Assembly (NCBI GenBank): GCA_034509425.1
Contig: JAVTVJ010000786.1
Coordinates: 1 to 64,000, forward strand
From: Eopsaltria australis
Lineage: Eukaryota > Chordata > Aves > Passeriformes > Petroicidae
Direction of reading: 5' to 3'
DNA length: 64,000 bases
Shown: positions 19,603 to 29,399 of the stretch, one piece after another
How positions within the stretch are numbered: the stretch's first letter is position 1
How the letters are laid out: every line of letters starts with the position of its first letter
The notes under the pieces: model-generated
Databases searched by the model: none
Told to the model about the DNA's origin: nothing
The model's input: the letters and a program-made list of their open reading frames with translations, nothing else
Position numbers and translations under genes: made by a program

Positions 19603-19938
19603 TAAAACCTACACAGATCATCTGAGTATTGCGGAAGTTCTCCAAGGAAGACAAGAACAAGGCTAAGGCACGCACACCAACGCTGATCAAAAGCACTTGA
19701 TGCTTATGGAGAAAAATAAGGAACCTTTACTTTCCTAAAGACAAGGTGACTACTGCTAGTAGGAAAAAATCTGATGTTCTGCAAAACCTATTTTCAGGCT
19801 TTTGCTAACGTCACAGGACTGAGGAATACAGAAAGACCTGTCACAATTTGGCAGAATGCCGCATAAACCGCTACACTTTCTTCACCAAGCCCGCACCTCA
19901 CATCATCTCCAAATACTGACCACGTGCAGCTCTGGCTG
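19603..19938. other. No recognised feature
   Basis: AT-leaning sequence between the LTR and the reading frame of the CpG island; nothing recognised. Confidence 0.5.
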
Positions 19939-20059
19939 CTACAAAGCCCCATTACCTAAGAAAAGAGCAACTCTGCAAGCAGTTGGCAAAGATGAACAAC
20001 TTAGCATTACTGTGGCCGATGACATGTTCTGACCTTTTTTGCTTTCAGCTATGGATCTT

Positions 20060-20313
20060 CTACCTCCGAGCGTCGCACTGAAAAGCTCCTTGCCATTGAG
20101 CTCTTGCAGCACCTCCGCCAGCTTCGCTGCCAAACTCTTCAGCACCAGCGCAAGGTACCTGAAATCGGGAGGCAAAAAGAGGTGGTCAGTGAAGGCAAGT
20201 TGCTCCCGCCGACAGGCAGTCTCCACATTCAGCGTCCCGTATGTCTCTCTCAGGATGGGGGAGAAAATGCCTCGGCGGAGCGCGGCGCTGGGCGGCAGCG
20301 GCCGGCACGGCAT
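20060..20313 (-). CDS. Candidate first coding exon of an unidentified gene
   Basis: Minus-strand frame starting at ATG 20311-20313 (MPCRPLPPSAAL), within a longer open frame of 183 codons (19939-20490). It runs out of the CpG island into normal-GC sequence while keeping protein-like composition: RETYGTLNVETACR, FTDHLFLPPDFRYLALVLK, then an amphipathic LAAKLAEVLQELNGKELF. A possible splice donor GAG|GTAGAA lies near 20060. I do not recognise the protein. The end given is the possible donor. The frame could also be an exon of a pseudogene. The start choice between 20490 and 20313 is uncertain. Confidence 0.4.
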
Positions 20314-20800
20314 GGAGCGCGCGCTGCCGGCTCGCTGCCGCCGGCGCCGCTGCGGGAACGGCCGATTGGCTGCAATGGGCCACGTGCGGCAAGGAGGGCA
20401 GCGGGGTAAAGGCGGGCACGCCTCATAGCCCCCCGGAAGGCCGGCCTCTGCTCCCCGCTCGGACCACCGTACGGGCAGTGCCAGGAGCATCTCGCTGCGG
20501 CCGCCTCCGGCCGCATGCCAGAGCGCGCACTGCCCGGCCGGCGCCGCCGCTCCGCGGGCTCACACGGCGCCCGCCGGGCCGCTGCCGGCGGCGGGAGCCG
20601 AGCGACAGGAAGCGGATGCGCACAGCGCCACGCCCGCCCCGCCCCGCCCGTGGCCCCTCTCTCCTCGCGTGGGCCCGCCGCGCCTGCCCCGCAACGCCTG
20701 TGCTCCGCGCCACGCGGCACACGCGCGCCGCCAATTCCGGCCGAGCCGCTGGCGAAGCCGGGGCACGGCCCTGCCGGGAGAGCCTCAGGGGTGACGTGCC
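20230..20800. promoter_or_regulatory. CpG island with inverted CCAAT box and E-box
   Basis: Dense CpG over about 570 bp. It contains GATTGGCT (inverted CCAAT) near 20363 and CACGTG near 20381, and GC boxes such as CCCGCCCCGCCCC near 20632-20645. Typical of a TATA-less housekeeping promoter, here most likely driving the minus-strand exon on its left. Confidence 0.7.
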
Positions 20801-20861
20801 TTCGCAATTGGGGGGGTGGGGGCGGGGTGGGGTGCATGTAGACCCCGTAGCAAGTCCCTCC

Positions 20862-21464
20862 TGCTGGGAAAACTCATCCACATTCAGGACATTTATGGCC
20901 AAAGAGAAGAACAGAGTACTCCCCTAACTTTATTTCAATAAGTTGAGAGGCCATGGGCCATTTGCCCTGGGCTCTCTCAAATCCTGCCGGGATGTAGCCT
21001 CCTTTTTATCCTAAGTTCCCGGCTGCATCTCCCTTTTCCCCATCGGCTGAGGTAATCGCTTACTCTATGCTACACTCTAATATATCCTCTAGTTTGTTAC
21101 ATTAAAGAAAGAAATAAAAAGAAACTAATCGTCGTTCTATTAAGTCTTTGCTCTCTTGCTCTAGGTTCAGGAATTTAGCACTGCCTTGCTTGAGCAACAG
21201 TCTGTGGTGATTAGTAGCATTTGCAACAACTAACAGCTTCTTCTCTTCCTTGCCTGTCTATCGCTTTCTACCCGTCTGCAAGTGGATTCCCACGGTCTCT
21301 TTGGACAGACATATTCATCTTACTTCTCTCAGTCCCACACCTGCTTGGCGGTGCGTGGGTCCCCCTGGCACCACACCCCGCCTCCCCCACCTACTCCCCA
21401 AACCTCGGCACACACACACACACACCTGCGCTACACAGGCATGTAGCCAGCACACACTACCAGC
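20862..21464 (-). repeat. LTR related to the spacer LTR at 3568-4186
   Basis: Aligned by eye to 3568-4186 over most of its length, with about 20 percent divergence. On the minus strand it shows a TATA-like ATAAAAAGG and a poly(A) signal in TTGAAATAAAG (20929-20939). No target duplication found, so the right boundary is approximate. It abuts the CpG island. Confidence 0.6.
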
Positions 21465-22317
21465 GCCAGGTAAGGCTTCACACATTCTCTTCCTGATTTT
21501 CTTTCAACCAATGAAGGGAATGCTGGTATTTGCACGCTTTAGACACACCCCATGCCTTTATCAAAGGCATCAAACACATTTAAGAGTCTCACTGCTATGA
21601 AACCCAATGGTGCCGAGTCAATTTTTTGGTGCCAACTTTTTGTTGTGACTGAGACACCCCTGGCTGGGCCAGTGGCACCGGCTGATACAGGATTAGTGGA
21701 GTGCAGATCCCCCCAGAACCCTGCCTGGCTCTAGGACGCAACATTGGGGCTGGGACTCTGCCGTCAGCAGCTCATGGGACAGAAACTCAGCCTCAGATTG
21801 CTACAAGCAGCTTTTGGGAACAAGAAACACCAAAGGGGCAGGGGAAGACACAAAAAAAATTTATTTTGTCCTTCAGCAAACTGGTGCAGATGTCATGGAA
21901 ATCAATGAGACAAAGCTCATTTACAGCCCTGGCTGTAAATGACCTACTGTTTGCTGAATAATCTTTGCAAGCTTTAAGATGCCACAAACTACAAGAATTC
22001 CTCTCCCTCCCAACAGCTGAGAGATAAATCTCTCCATGCACACATCAATTTACAACACAAATAACACCTTCCAATGGGATATGTTACACTGTTGCTCAGC
22101 AAGGAACACCAGTGCATGCAATGGATGATCCACTGCCTGTGCTGGAGGAACCAGAGTTCAATGATATCGGTTTCCGGGCAGTAATAATTTTGTCCAAAGT
22201 GTTTAAGGTTAGTCACGTGTGTCAGTGCCTTGCCAAACCCAAGCATCCATCATTTGTGTGTCTCAGGCTCTCAGATCACTCGATCTCTCCCTGCAGACAA
22301 ACCAACCCCTGCACAAA
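21465..22317. other. No recognised gene
   Basis: Includes a repeated TTTACAGCCCTGGCTGTAAAT palindrome near 21920-21941. Otherwise nothing recognised. Confidence 0.5.
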
Positions 22318-22322
22318 CCAAC

Positions 22323-22891
22323 TGTATTGGGTCTGACTGGGATAAAGCTCACAGCCCTTACACTGCTGTGCTTTGCTTTGGTAGCTGGTGTTGATAACAG
22401 AGCAGTGTTTTGGCTACTGCCAAGCCGTGCTGTCCCTGTGACATTCCTTCCCCCACTGAAGGGGATGGGGGTGGGCAAGATCCTGGGAGGGGACACCAGC
22501 AGGCCAGCTGAGCCCAGTCAGCCAAAGGGATATTCCATCCCATATGACATCAGCTCAGATATATAAGGGAAGGAAGAGAGGAGGAGGAGGAGGAGGCACT
22601 CAGGGCTGGTCCATGTTTGCCTCCTTGAACAACCGCCACGCGTGCTGAAGCCCTGCTTCCCAGAAAGTGTCCGGACATCGCTGCTGATGGGAAGTAGAGA
22701 TTGATTGTTTTCCCCTCTGCTCTTGCGCGCGCAACTCTCAGCTTGCTTGTTCTATTTTTTTTCCCCGCTGTAATAAAACTGCCTTTTCTTACCCTGATAG
22801 TCTTTTTCAATATTATCCTCTCCCAGTGGAAGAGGGAGTGATAGAGTGACTGAGTGGGCACCTGGCACCTGGCCGGGGTCAACCCACGACA
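22323..22891 (+). repeat. Solo LTR, ERVL-like, with perfect 5-bp target duplication
   Basis: 569 bp from TGTATTGGGTC to CCACGACA. Flanked by CCAAC at 22318-22322 and 22892-22896. It carries a TATA box (ATATATAAG near 22558) and a poly(A) signal AATAAA (22772-22777) in promoter order, giving the plus orientation. A GGA trinucleotide run lies near 22575-22594. Confidence 0.9.
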
Positions 22892-22896
22892 CCAAC

Positions 22897-23685
22897 TTGT
22901 GCTACTTCCTTCTTATCAAAGTGGTAGAAAAAGAAATGGGCTTGTTGGTTTGTTGCCGTTTAATATTAATATGAAGGAGCTCTCTTCCCCCAGTTTTCCA
23001 CCAAGTTTAAAATTTTAGCAATGAAGAATTGCTTTAAAATACTGTGATGTAAAATGCAAGCCTAGTAACCCAGACAAAACACAGTCATTAAGTCATGGGG
23101 TTTGGCAAAGTACACAGCCTTTTTTCCCAAATCCTCCTGTTCTAGCTGACAAGAGAACACAACGGAGAGCAGAGAGAAGAGTGGGAGAAACGGTATCCTT
23201 GTGTTTTCATCATCAGAAGAGAATGAAAGGACAGGGTGAGTTCTGTCCACCTCTCCCTGCCATTGTGGGATGTGGGAATTACTACCAAAGCACTGAACAC
23301 TTCTGTTTTCATCCTAACACCAGAACCAAAATTACCACTTCAACATTAGCCAGATTCAAATGACGTTAAATGTCGCTGTCAGATATCGTTTTTCACTTGC
23401 TAGAAATATGTCCAATTAACATAAAAATCATTCGTTTAACATGCAGATGAATTAAATAATTAGCTAGCTAATGCAAATATCATCTTGACACTATTAACCC
23501 TGCAGCAACTAGATCCTGGTTTGTACCACAAACTTCTAACCTACACTCTTCCCCTTCAGTTTGGAACTTTCTGATAATTTATATGTAGAGGTGTTTATCA
23601 CAAATATCTGGCCTGTTTTCCAAATACAAACTCTGCCATGATTTGACTGAAAACCTCCTTTTTCTGGGGTCTATAATCACCACAG
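22897..23685. other. No recognised feature
   Basis: AT-rich, with no repeat family or exon recognised. Confidence 0.5.
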
Positions 23686-23810
23686 AAGCTGTGACTGAGC
23701 ATCTCCTGCAGCTCTACAGCCACATAAATCACAGCTGCAAATTCGTGACGCCACAGGAACAAGAGAATTTGCAAAGAAGAAACCAAGAAATTCAGCAAGA
23801 AGTGACGGAG
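23686..23810 (+). CDS. Exon-like segment of an unidentified gene
   Basis: A clean acceptor (ATAATCACCACAG) and donor (GAG|GTGAGG) enclose 125 bp that are open in one frame: about 41 residues reading AVTEHLLQLYSHINH, KFVTPQEQENLQRRN and QEIQQEVTE. This is helical, charged, coiled-coil-like and protein-like in composition. Phase 1 at the start, phase 0 at the end. I do not recognise the protein and no neighbouring exon could be joined with confidence. It may be a real exon or a relic. Confidence 0.4.
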
Positions 23811-24420
23811 GTGAGGGAGCTACCAAGAATAAACTATTCTTGCACTTGAGAAATTGAAATTAGACCTTGTTCCAAGAGCAGCTTGCTTTATCCTGCCAAG
23901 AGAAGAGGCTTGGTTGCCGAGGCAGTACGGGTCCTATCCCATTAGAAGCTGCCCTGGACACCCTGGACGCATAATTGGGAGTGTTCAGGCCTTGCTTGCT
24001 GTGAACAAATCCCAGTAGATATCGGCCCCAGAAATTGCTGCCATTTGATAGGTCTGTGCTTGGGCTCCTGCTGCTGGAAGTCTGTCTCCTAAATAATTAA
24101 AGATGAAGAACGGTTTTTCTGTTGGCAATTCCTCTAAAAAATGGGGTATTTGGAAGTGTAATCCTTGAAAGTATGCTGGCCTTATTACTGGAGAAAAGAT
24201 GACATTGGACAGAGTCTGAAGCACTGTACAATACCCATCCTTGCTCTAATTTCCTTAAAAAGAAGCCAGCTAAGAATTTTCAAAGTTACTTGGGGGCTGC
24301 AAGATGACTGAAATGGAACATTCATTTAAGGAAACACAAATGTGGCCACAGAAATTAGTACAGGGTGCAAAATCAGTATTTAGAAATGGAACAGATCTCT
24401 TAGGGGTCTGTTTTGGCTTG
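23811..24420. other. No recognised feature
   Basis: Nothing recognised between the exon-like segment and the next LTR. Confidence 0.5.
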
Positions 24421-24425
24421 GTTTT

Positions 24426-24982
24426 TGTTGCGGTGGTTCGGAACCAGGAAGGAAGAGGACTTCCGGTTGCATGTTCTATGGACAGAGAGTTTCCCCCCCA
24501 GAGCCACGAACCCCAAGTTCCTGCTATTGGTTCCTTGATTTGTCTGTTATGTTTCCCCATTTTGGGAAATTCCCTGTCACTCCCTTGTTCATTCGTTGTT
24601 CTCTCTTTCCCCCTCCTCTCCCTAAACCTCATTTGACCATGTACCCCAGCCCCTCCCATGTATTGCCCCTTGCCCTCAGTTTATTGGATGTTGTTCCTCC
24701 CTTAAATATCTATGTAATGAGCTGCTCTTGGCTCTTGGATCGATGTGCTCCCCTTGGAGGTAATAAACCTACCGAACTCACATACCAAGAGACCTCCTTC
24801 TCTGGAAGTTCTTTGCGGTCTCACCACGCTCTGAGGGCAACATCTCCTCGGACCGAAATGCGGACTAGCTGTGCCCACAGTCGGCATTCCGAGGAAGTCT
24901 TCCCGATCACGAATGACTTCCTAGGGTAGCGCTAGTGCTCCGCCACCGGTACCAGAGTGGGACCGAAGCAGGGAACGCTACA
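24426..24982 (+). repeat. Solo LTR with perfect 5-bp target duplication
   Basis: 557 bp from TGTTGCGGTGG to ACGCTACA. Flanked by GTTTT at 24421-24425 and 24983-24987. TATA-like TTAAATATC near 24702 and AATAAA at 24762-24767 give the plus orientation. The 3' part is rich in CpG and short palindromic words. Confidence 0.88.
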
Positions 24983-24987
24983 GTTTT

Positions 24988-25330
24988 ATCCTGAAGTGGA
25001 AAACCTGCACACTGTGCTCTAACGAGCCTCCACATTTTGGTAGAATCCTGCCTGATACCTGTGCCAGTAATTATCACTGTCAGGCAGGACAAAGTGCCAT
25101 ATTGGATTTGTCTGCATTTACTGATCTTATTGAGGCCATTTTGGCTGTAAATTCACACATGGAGTTTCTGCCACAAGCCCAATTAGCTGGAAATATTTAG
25201 GCCAGAGGGAAGCAGCTGCTGCCCATGGAAAAGCTCACTGAGTATAAGATGCTTCCAAACCTTGCCCCAGCTTCCCTCCAAAAATCAACTTTAATGTCTC
25301 CCCTTACTTCTCCTAAATCTTGGGGCAGGG
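24988..25330. other. No recognised feature
   Basis: Nothing recognised before the minisatellite. Confidence 0.5.
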
Positions 25331-25337
25331 AGCGAAA

Positions 25338-25772
25338 ATGGGGGGAAACCCAGACTGGATTTTCCCAGAATCCGAAATGGGGAAAAACCAGGACTGGATT
25401 TCACCAAAATCCTGAGTGGGGGAAAACCCAGACAGGATTTATCCAAAATCTGGAATGGATCTAGTATGGGGGGAAAACCAGATAGGATTTTTCCAAAATC
25501 CAGAATAGAACCGGATGGGGTAAAACACAGACTGGATTTTTCCAAAATCCGGAATGTGGGAAAACCAGGAGAGGACTTTTCCAAAAGCCAGACAGGATCT
25601 GGCATGGAGGAAAACCCGGACTGGATTTTACAAAAATCCAAAATGGGGAAAAACCGGAAGGGATTTTTCCAAACTCCGGAATGGATCCATAATATTGGAA
25701 AACGCGGATTAGATATTTCCAAAATTCAGAATGGGGAAAAACATGGACTGGATTTTTCCAAAAACATGGAAT
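25338..25772. repeat. Minisatellite, about 10 units of 38-50 bp
   Basis: Unit contains GGGGAAAACC, then AGACTGGATTTTTCC and AAAATCCGGAATGG. GACTGG-type words recur at 25353, 25391, 25431, 25481, 25530 and onward to about 25746. Units vary in length and sequence. It runs directly into telomere-like repeats. Confidence 0.88.
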
Positions 25773-25776
25773 GGAA

Positions 25777-25935
25777 TAACCCTAACCATAATTCTAACCC
25801 TAATCCCAAACCCTAACCTTTACCCTAATCCTAACCCTTACCCTAACCCTACCTTAACCCTAACCCAATCCTAATCCTATTCGTAACCCCAATCCTAATC
25901 CAAATAATAATACCAATCCCAATCCTAACCCTGCC
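25777..25935. repeat. Degenerate interstitial telomere-like repeat (CCCTAA)n
   Basis: About 160 bp dominated by CCCTAA with variants CCCTTA, CCTAAT and CCCAAT. The vertebrate telomere unit is TTAGGG. Orientation is CCCTAA on the plus strand. Degeneracy shows that it is old. Confidence 0.88.
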
Positions 25936-25939
25936 TCAG

Positions 25940-27408
25940 AACCACAGCCCAGCAGGTTTCTGTGGCAATCTAAACAATGTATTATTCAGAAGCTGCATAA
26001 CCCTAAAGCAGCACCTTGAGAACAGTTTCCCACGTGCCTTTTATAGTCCATATTGTATTTCCAGCATATTTCAAGACAGTTAAATCAGAATGAGGTGACT
26101 TGGTGACAGCACAGCATTAGATCAGGCACATTAGGAGACTGACCAGACAATATTCACTGCAGACTTTCCATTCCTATCACTCCATCTGCAGCATTCTCAT
26201 TTCTCACAGATACTCAGTTCTGTTTCAAGGACTCACATTAGGAAATGAATTGCTGTTCCTGTAGGCCAATCCCCGAGGTGATTTTCCCTCCCTGCAAATA
26301 GCTGAAATGATCAAGGACAGCTGCTGTGATAGGGAAAAAACCAGGATTGTCGTGATCAGACACCTTTACCTGTGAGGGCTTCAGTTTCTACCTGCCATCC
26401 CTGAGCAGCTATGCCCTGGTACCGCCCATCTGCTCCAAAATACCTCTGTTGGGCTTGACTCCAGCTCTTTGGATCTGTTCATATCCACTGCTCTGACAGG
26501 CAGCACTGACAATACAGCAGCTGAACACCTGAACAGGTACAGGCAGGGACACACCAAGGCTGCAAATTTTTGCTGCATAGCTTCTTTTATTTCATGGCTT
26601 CAGGTTTTTGGTATGGATTCACTGCAATTTAACCTGATCAAAACCATCCGACAAGACTTAACAATCCAGAAGACCCAGTGCATCACCTGTGTGTTATCTC
26701 AGTCGGTTCAGTTGGGTTTTGTGGGAGAAAAACTTCATGTTGGAACCTTTATAAAACCCTGTTCTGGTGCTTTTCCACAGCAAAAAGGTATTGAGTTTTG
26801 CTTTTGTTTTTGTCCATGACTATGTGGGGGGGTTTGGTTGCCAACTACATAAATCCATGCAGTTACTGAAGGAAATGTCGTAGTTTGGGGCTTCTGGGAA
26901 AGACAAATCTGCCTGGATTTATCAACCAGACTGTATCCAAGCAGAGCATTTCTTTTGGCTCTCCTTGTGGTCTGTAATTTCCTCTTTGGCTTAAATTAGT
27001 TTAGTGTGCTTCCATTAAGGAAACAGCATGTCTTCACCTTGAAATTTGGTTTGGGGTTTGAATAGTCCATGTTGTTCCACATGACTGCTTTGGTTATGGG
27101 TCAGAGAGAGAAGGGAAATTACTTTCTATTATCTTGAAATTTTTCCATACAGAAGTGGGACATCACCTTGCCCGTCCCCAAAGCACTCTAGGCACATGGA
27201 GTAACTCAAATAACAATGTTTGAGAGGTTTAAGTATTAATAACAACTCTGTTGTGTCTTGGCTGCAAGGATTCGGTCCCACAGTCCCAGACTGATTAGGA
27301 AAAAAAAGGAACTTCTGTTATTCATGGAAAATCTTTTTATTCCTTGTGCAGTCTTTTCATTGTGTCATGTGATTTACTGTCCAGTATCTTTCTAACAAAA
27401 CCTTTTAG
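25940..27408. other. No recognised gene
   Basis: Includes an open frame at 26469-26819 without splice or motif support. No repeat family identified. Confidence 0.5.
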
Positions 27409-27547
27409 AAATTTAGATTACGATTTTGATTTTGAGTCTGTTCACTACAAAATCCTGCCAAGTCTGTATGACTGGGGTGATGACAGCTCTCAGCAAAGAT
27501 TACTTATTAATACTCTGTCAGATTTCCCTCAGCTCTGGGCAGAATAG
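27409..27547 (+). CDS. Exon-like segment ending in a stop codon, unidentified
   Basis: Follows an acceptor-like pyrimidine tract with TTTTAG at 27403-27408. The open frame reads NLDYDFDFESVHYKILPSL, DWGDDSSQQRLLINTL and DFPQLWAE, then TAG at 27545-27547. It is acidic with balanced composition and looks like real protein. I cannot name it. It could be a last exon or an alternative terminal exon, or a relic. No poly(A) signal was noticed close by. Confidence 0.35.
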
Positions 27548-27799
27548 GCAAGGGTTTGGGTTAGGAATTCAGCATGCAGGGCCTCTGTGGCCATTGGCTT
27601 ATTGCGTGTGTCAGTGAGCCAGGACTGGGAGAAGGACTCGTGCAGGTCCCGAGCTGGCACCAGAGCTGTTGCTCTTTGGAGCCAATTTAAAGGTATGAAT
27701 ATGGAACATTTTGGAGGCTCTTTCCGGAATTCCATTTGTAACTGGGTCTCACTCCAAGTGCCGCAGTCCATGTGAGGCTTCTTACCTCTCCAGCCCAAT

Positions 27800-28210
27800 G
27801 CCTTCTGCACAGCCTCAAAAATGTTCATTTTGTCCCCTACAAATTATCTCGGATTTTACTCCCAAAACATCCTCTGACTAGCCCAAATTTTACCCCCAAA
27901 CTGTCCCTACTTAGTGCTTCAATTTTACCTCCAAATGTTTTTTGTATTCCCTACTGATTACCTCAGATCCTAAAACTATAATGTTCACTCCATCCCCTAT
28001 AATTTTCCTCATATTTACCCCCAAAATGTTCATTCTGTTCCTCCCAGATTAGCTCAAGTACTTTCCCAAAAACTGTCTCTACCTGTCCCTTACCAATAAT
28101 AGCCTCAATTTTAATCCCAAAATGTCATCTACTAATTGCCTCAATTTTACCTCAAAATGTTAATTTTCTCCCATACGAATTAATTCACATTTTACCCCCA
28201 AAATTTTCAT
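27800..28210. repeat. Diverged minisatellite, unit about 50-60 bp
   Basis: Recurring phrase CCTCAATTTTACCCCCAAAATG plus TTCATTCTGTCCCCTAC in loosely spaced copies, about seven in all. It abuts the CpG-rich block. Confidence 0.75.
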
Positions 28211-28720
28211 TTCAGAATGTGCCCAGCATCCGACTAACAGGAGACTGCGAGTGCCTGGCGGCAGCAGCGCCCCAACTCCGCAATTTGCACTCTGGGCACC
28301 GCGGCCCCACACGGGCAGGACCGGCATGAGGCGGCGGCAGCCAGGGAAGGCGAGAGGTCCCGGCTCCGGTATGGGATACACAGCGTGAGGCGGCGGCAGC
28401 CAGGGAAGGCGAGAGGTCCCGGCTCCGCTATAGGATACACAGCGTGAGGCGGCGGCAGCCAGGGAAGGCGAGAGGTCCCGGCTCCGCTATAGGATACACA
28501 GCGTGAGGCGGCGGCAGCCAGGGAAGGCGAGAGGTCCCAGCTCCCGTAGGAGATGTCACACCGTGAGGCGACGGCGCCGAGCGGAAACAGCCGCTGCGCA
28601 TGCGCAGCCTTCCCGGGGCATTGCACCTGAGTAGTTGCGCCTGCTCACTGTACAGGGCAGCTTTCCCGGACTGGCGTCATCTGTCCTTGCGGCCGGGCAG
28701 CTTTTCCGCCTGCTGCTTAG
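28210..28720. promoter_or_regulatory. CpG-rich block with NRF1-type site
   Basis: GC-rich with frequent CpG. It contains the palindromic CTGCGCATGCGCAG near 28593-28606, a strong NRF1-type site. A downstream gene start was not identified, so this may be an orphan promoter or the GC-rich edge of the neighbouring LTR. Confidence 0.5.
28326..28570. repeat. 59-bp CpG-rich minisatellite, about 4 units
   Basis: Units start at 28326, 28385, 28444 and 28503, spacing exactly 59 bp. Each contains TGAGGCGGCGGCAGCCAGGG and GAGAGGTCCC. The first three units are almost identical; the fourth differs at its end. Confidence 0.93.
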
Positions 28721-28734
28721 ACTCAAAAGGCGTG

Positions 28735-29390
28735 GCTAACAAACCGTTGAATTTATTCAGTTCACTTCAATAAGTTCTTAGCTCCCACAGCAAACTCCAC
28801 AAAGATGCTGACTTAAAAGCCACACCATTACTGCCCAAGGGTGCTGACTAGCAAGCCACAACACACCATGAAGCAAAGGTGCTGTCTCACAAACCACAAC
28901 ACACTTCCACAAGCTTCCCACTTGAACAATAGAGTTCAGTACAGCATAGAATGTTATAGCCGTGCTTTGCTCAGGCAAAGCACGGGAACAAAACAATATC
29001 ATCAATCCTTAGATCCTGTGGTGCTCCTGTTGCGTGAATAGTCCGAAGCCTGAGTTGCAAAAGAAAGGAAAGAAAAAGAGAGGGTGGGGAAAAAAGAGAC
29101 AAGAGAAGCAAGTGAGCCTGATCCTCTCCGTTTTATAGTTAACACGATGTACGCCTCTAGACAAACTAGATTTTTTCATGCGATTCTGTTCGCGGATGCG
29201 CAGCTAGCCCTCTGAGCACTCCAGGGAGTGAATCGGGAGGGAGGGGACTGACTCCGTGCCTCAAGGTGGAGCGGGAAGTTGGCTCAGAACACGCTGCCCC
29301 ACCTCTGCAGGACCCTCTCCTCTGGTCGCCTTTCCTGTAGGAATACTCAGAATGTTTGAAACAAACTATGCTTAGGTCTACAGCCACGAA
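28735..29390 (-). repeat. Probable minus-strand LTR
   Basis: On the minus strand a TATA-like CTATAAAAC (near 29131-29139) precedes, by about 380 bp, a poly(A)-type AATAAA (near 28751-28756). Ends and target duplication not found. Contains a 38-bp triplicate at 28803-28915 and a purine-rich run at 29058-29108. Confidence 0.45.
28803..28915. repeat. Three tandem 38-bp units
   Basis: Units starting ATGCTGACT, GTGCTGACT and GTGCTGTCT, each followed by a segment ending in CCACA and a short variable tail. Confidence 0.75.
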
Positions 29391-29399
29391 TCAAGGAGG

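Noticed and set aside
20241..20927. 228-codon plus-strand and 195-codon minus-strand frames in the CpG island
   Set aside because: Arg/Pro/Ala-rich composition is typical of GC-driven open frames; no motif or splice support.
26469..26819. 116-codon frame as a carboxypeptidase-type neighbour of GYG1
   Set aside because: Expected from human synteny, but no metal-binding or catalytic motif of that family is visible.
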